From Gnomoniopsis sp. IMI 355080 (Eukaryota; Ascomycota; Sordariomycetes; Diaporthales; Gnomoniaceae), in NCBI GenBank assembly GCA_027946555.1, contig JAPEVC010000388.1, positions 1 to 19,131 on the forward strand: a stretch of 19,131 nt of DNA. Reading direction: 5' to 3'. Position numbers and translations under genes: made by a program. The notes beneath the pieces are model-generated. The model made no database searches. It was not told the DNA's origin and was given only the letters and a program-made list of their open reading frames with translations. The number at the start of each line of letters is the position of its first letter. Position 1 is the stretch's first letter. Shown here piece after piece: positions 16,885 through 19,131 of the stretch.

Positions 16885-18456
16885 ATGTCAAATTTCCAAA
16901 ACACCTCGTCACACCAAGGCCGCCTTCTTGACGGCGTACAAGATGCCACAGGCTCCGCATGGTCACAGCTGCGTCGCATAATCTCAACGGCCCGTCCCGT
17001 CAAGATGTTGATTCCTTCCAGTCTGCTTCGTGGCTTGAGGAGCTTTGTGGCGCCGAGACACACAAAGGTCGTCGAGAAGGATGCAAAGCCTTTGCGCCCC
17101 ACCGCCTACTTGGATGGCCTGAGGGGCTTCGCTGCTTTCTTGGTCTACTGGCACCACCACGAACTATGGTCGCATTCTTGGGCCGCTGGCAGGACCCCCA
17201 GTGTCTTTGAGAACGCTTGGGGGTATCAAGGCAACTATAATCTGGCCACCTTCTATGGAGTCCGCATTTTCTTCACCGGAGGCCATCTTGCTGTCGCCAT
17301 CTTTTATGTCATCTCAGGCTATGTGCTCACGGTCAAGGCCTTACAACTTATGCAAAACGGCCAACATCTCCGCGTTTATGAAGTCGTGGCTTCCGCTCTG
17401 TTCCGCCGGTGGTTCAGGCTGTATCTACCGCTCATTGTGACAACATTCGTCTATGTCACGTCCTGGCACATGTTTGGGTTATGGAATCCGCAAGCCGAGC
17501 CCAAGAGCACCTACCTGGAAGAGGTTTGGAATTGGTATGTCGAATTCAAGAACTTCAGCTTCGTTTTTAAGGAGGGGTCGCTTTGGCCGTCATACAACGG
17601 TCACCTCTGGTCCATCCCGCTGGAGATGCGTGGCTCCGTCATCTCCTACTTGGCTGCTCTCACCCTTGCCCGCGCTACGACAAATGCACGACTTCTCTGC
17701 GAAGTCGGCCTGATCATCTACTTCCTGTACATATGCGACGCCTGGTATGGTGCCGTGTTCATGTCAGGCATGCTCCAAGCCGATCTCGATTTATTGGCAC
17801 GGCGGTCAGAACCTGACAGTGGGTTCCCTGAGTTCCTCCGTCGTCTCGAGCGTCATAAAAAGGCCATAATGTACACCTGCTTGGTCGTTGCAATCTATTT
17901 CTCAGGCGTACCAGCCCACATGAATGATATGGACATTCTCCGCCAAAATCCCGGCTGGTATTGGCTCTCTTATCTCAAGCCCCAGGCCGTCTTCGACCCC
18001 AAGTGGTTCTTCCTCTCCATTGCCGCCAACTGCATTGTAGTGGCGGTTCCACGTATACCATCGCTCAAGTCATTCTTCGAGGGGCCCTTCTGCCAATATT
18101 TAGGCCACATATCGTTCTCACTCTACCTTGTTCATGGACCGGTGTTGGCCATTGTGGGGGACAGACTGTATCATGCAGTAGGATGGGTCTCAGGTCAGGA
18201 GAAGAGCCGCGAGATGCTGGCTTGGTGGATCAATAGGCTTCCACTGCCGAGGGCAGGACCTCTCGGCCTGGAGCCAGCTTTCTTGCTTCCACATATCATC
18301 TTGTTGCCAACCACCTTGGCGTTGGCAGGATTTGTGACAAGGACTGTGGATGAGCCGTCAGTGAAATTTGCGCAATGGTTGTGGAAGCTGATACATAAGA
18401 AAGAGAACGCGCCACAAGAAAATGGCAGAGCAATCGGTCTTGACAGATTAGCATAA
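16885..18456 (+). CDS. Acyltransferase 3 family integral membrane protein
   Basis: A single exon of 523 residues with an ATG at 16885 (G at -3) and a TAA stop. Acyltransferase 3 (Pfam PF01757) proteins move acyl groups, often acetyl, onto sugars, lipids or small molecules within the membrane. The family start motif AYLDGLRGFAAFLVYWHHHE (75-93) carries the His residues typical of the active region. After it come GVRIFFTGGHLAVAIFYVIS (first core helices), RRWFRLYLPLIV (basic loop entering a helix), GHLWSIPLEMRGS (about 239-251, with the conserved Glu) and the C-terminal hallmark YLGHISFSLYLVHGPV (405-420). I count roughly 9-10 hydrophobic segments. The N-terminal 70 residues are polar and basic, probably cytosolic. 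It is transcribed divergently from the GT32 gene. The acceptor substrate cannot be deduced; fungal members are mostly uncharacterised. Confidence 0.9.
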   Translation: MSNFQNTSSHQGRLLDGVQDATGSAWSQLRRIISTARPVKMLIPSSLLRGLRSFVAPRHTKVVEKDAKPLRPTAYLDGLRGFAAFLVYWHHHELWSHSWAAGRTPSVFENAWGYQGNYNLATFYGVRIFFTGGHLAVAIFYVISGYVLTVKALQLMQNGQHLRVYEVVASALFRRWFRLYLPLIVTTFVYVTSWHMFGLWNPQAEPKSTYLEEVWNWYVEFKNFSFVFKEGSLWPSYNGHLWSIPLEMRGSVISYLAALTLARATTNARLLCEVGLIIYFLYICDAWYGAVFMSGMLQADLDLLARRSEPDSGFPEFLRRLERHKKAIMYTCLVVAIYFSGVPAHMNDMDILRQNPGWYWLSYLKPQAVFDPKWFFLSIAANCIVVAVPRIPSLKSFFEGPFCQYLGHISFSLYLVHGPVLAIVGDRLYHAVGWVSGQEKSREMLAWWINRLPLPRAGPLGLEPAFLLPHIILLPTTLALAGFVTRTVDEPSVKFAQWLWKLIHKKENAPQENGRAIGLDRLA

Positions 18457-19131
18457 TCATGACAGGATCTGTAACAAAATGTACAGCATACACTAGGCGT
18501 TTTAGAGATAGCTACCAGGGGTTGAATCATCATTATTCCGAAAACAAAGACATGAGGGTGTATCATGTAGAAGGAGAGAAAGCAGACGACTGTGACTTGC
18601 TGTGGTTGCGCCGAAAGGTTCGGATGGGAAAACGTCTGAACGACGTTATACATGCAACATAAAACACCTTTCGCATGCCAACATTGATAGAGAACAACAC
18701 CTGCTTCCCTGTTCCCAGACAATTTCACCTTACCCGCGGAACCTTTTCCAAGTCCAAGCTTTAGCAGGGTGACAAGAATAGGAAGGTTTCGAGCGATGTG
18801 ACAGATCACAAACCTAAACCATACAAACGGTCCAAATAGGGTAAGATTGCGATACTCGGTTGAAATACGAGGTATTCTGACATGTCACCAATGAATTTTT
18901 CTGGATTATGTGAATAGAAAAATAAGACACAACGTGGCCAACATGACCAGCACACTGACAGTATCCCCATCAACCAGACGTCCATGATCCACCCACCCAC
19001 CCACCTGGCCAGCCTTTGCACTCGGGCAAGGTTGGCGACTCAAGCATTTTAGACGACATTGCCTAACCCACCCCACAAGGCCTAGAAAGTACTATGCATC
19101 CCTGTCAAAGTCCCCGGAGCAGCTCATCTCC
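18457..19131. other. 3' flank of the acyltransferase gene
   Basis: No gene is supported. The sequence is AT-richer than the coding regions, as expected for a 3' UTR and intergenic DNA. It includes a short CCCACCCACCCACC tract near 18991-19004. The last bases, read on the minus strand, could be the tail of a gene entering from the right, but two frames are equally possible. Confidence 0.55.

Noticed and set aside
18195..18809. 204-codon minus-strand open frame
   Set aside because: It overlaps the acyltransferase 3' end in antisense, has Cys/Ser/His-rich composition typical of a shadow frame, and shows no domain.
19092..19131. Possible 3' end of a minus-strand gene entering from the right
   Set aside because: Only about 40 bases are visible and two frames end in stops with equally plausible codons.

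Overview
The window looks like chromosomal DNA from a filamentous ascomycete (Pezizomycotina, most likely a Sordariomycete). The reasons are short introns of about 64-190 bases with GTRNGN donors, CTAAC/CTGAC-like branch sites and YAG acceptors; monocistronic genes on both strands; long pyrimidine-rich leaders and microsatellite-filled intergenic DNA; and gene families typical of these fungi (DUF3405, GT32/Och1-like, fungal acyltransferase 3, divergent fungal kinase-like proteins). No bacterial operon, phage, CRISPR, tRNA or rRNA signature was seen, and no intact transposon.

Layout, left to right. (1) Positions 1-356, minus: the first coding exon (55 residues) of a gene whose remainder lies left of the window; its intron appears to end at base 1. 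(2) Positions 1565-1879, minus: a small two-exon gene for a charged 78-residue protein, with a TATA box about 104 bases upstream. (3) About 3.7 kb (1880-5595) without a supportable gene. (4) 5596-8010, plus: a two-exon DUF3405 protein (779 aa) with a membrane anchor. (5) 8866-11522, plus: a 12-exon, roughly 520-residue kinase-like protein. I rebuilt it by splicing; it keeps the main catalytic residues but has an unusual HFDFEPSN catalytic loop. (6) 12664-14256, minus: an intronless Och1-type GT32 glycosyltransferase with an added charged coiled coil and a C-terminal membrane segment. (7) A 2.6 kb divergent intergenic region rich in simple repeats. (8) 16885-18456, plus: an intronless acyltransferase-3 family integral membrane protein. 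The rest of the window is its 3' flank.

Three of the four large genes (DUF3405, GT32, acyltransferase 3) belong to membrane-anchored families with proven or suspected roles in glycan building or modification. The neighbourhood may therefore have a loose secretory-pathway or cell-wall theme, but each gene has its own promoter and nothing shows a co-regulated cluster. No clear new system was found. The best leads are the small 78-aa gene, the altered catalytic loop and a stop-free in-frame intron of the kinase-like gene, and the doubly membrane-anchored architecture of the Och1-like enzyme.
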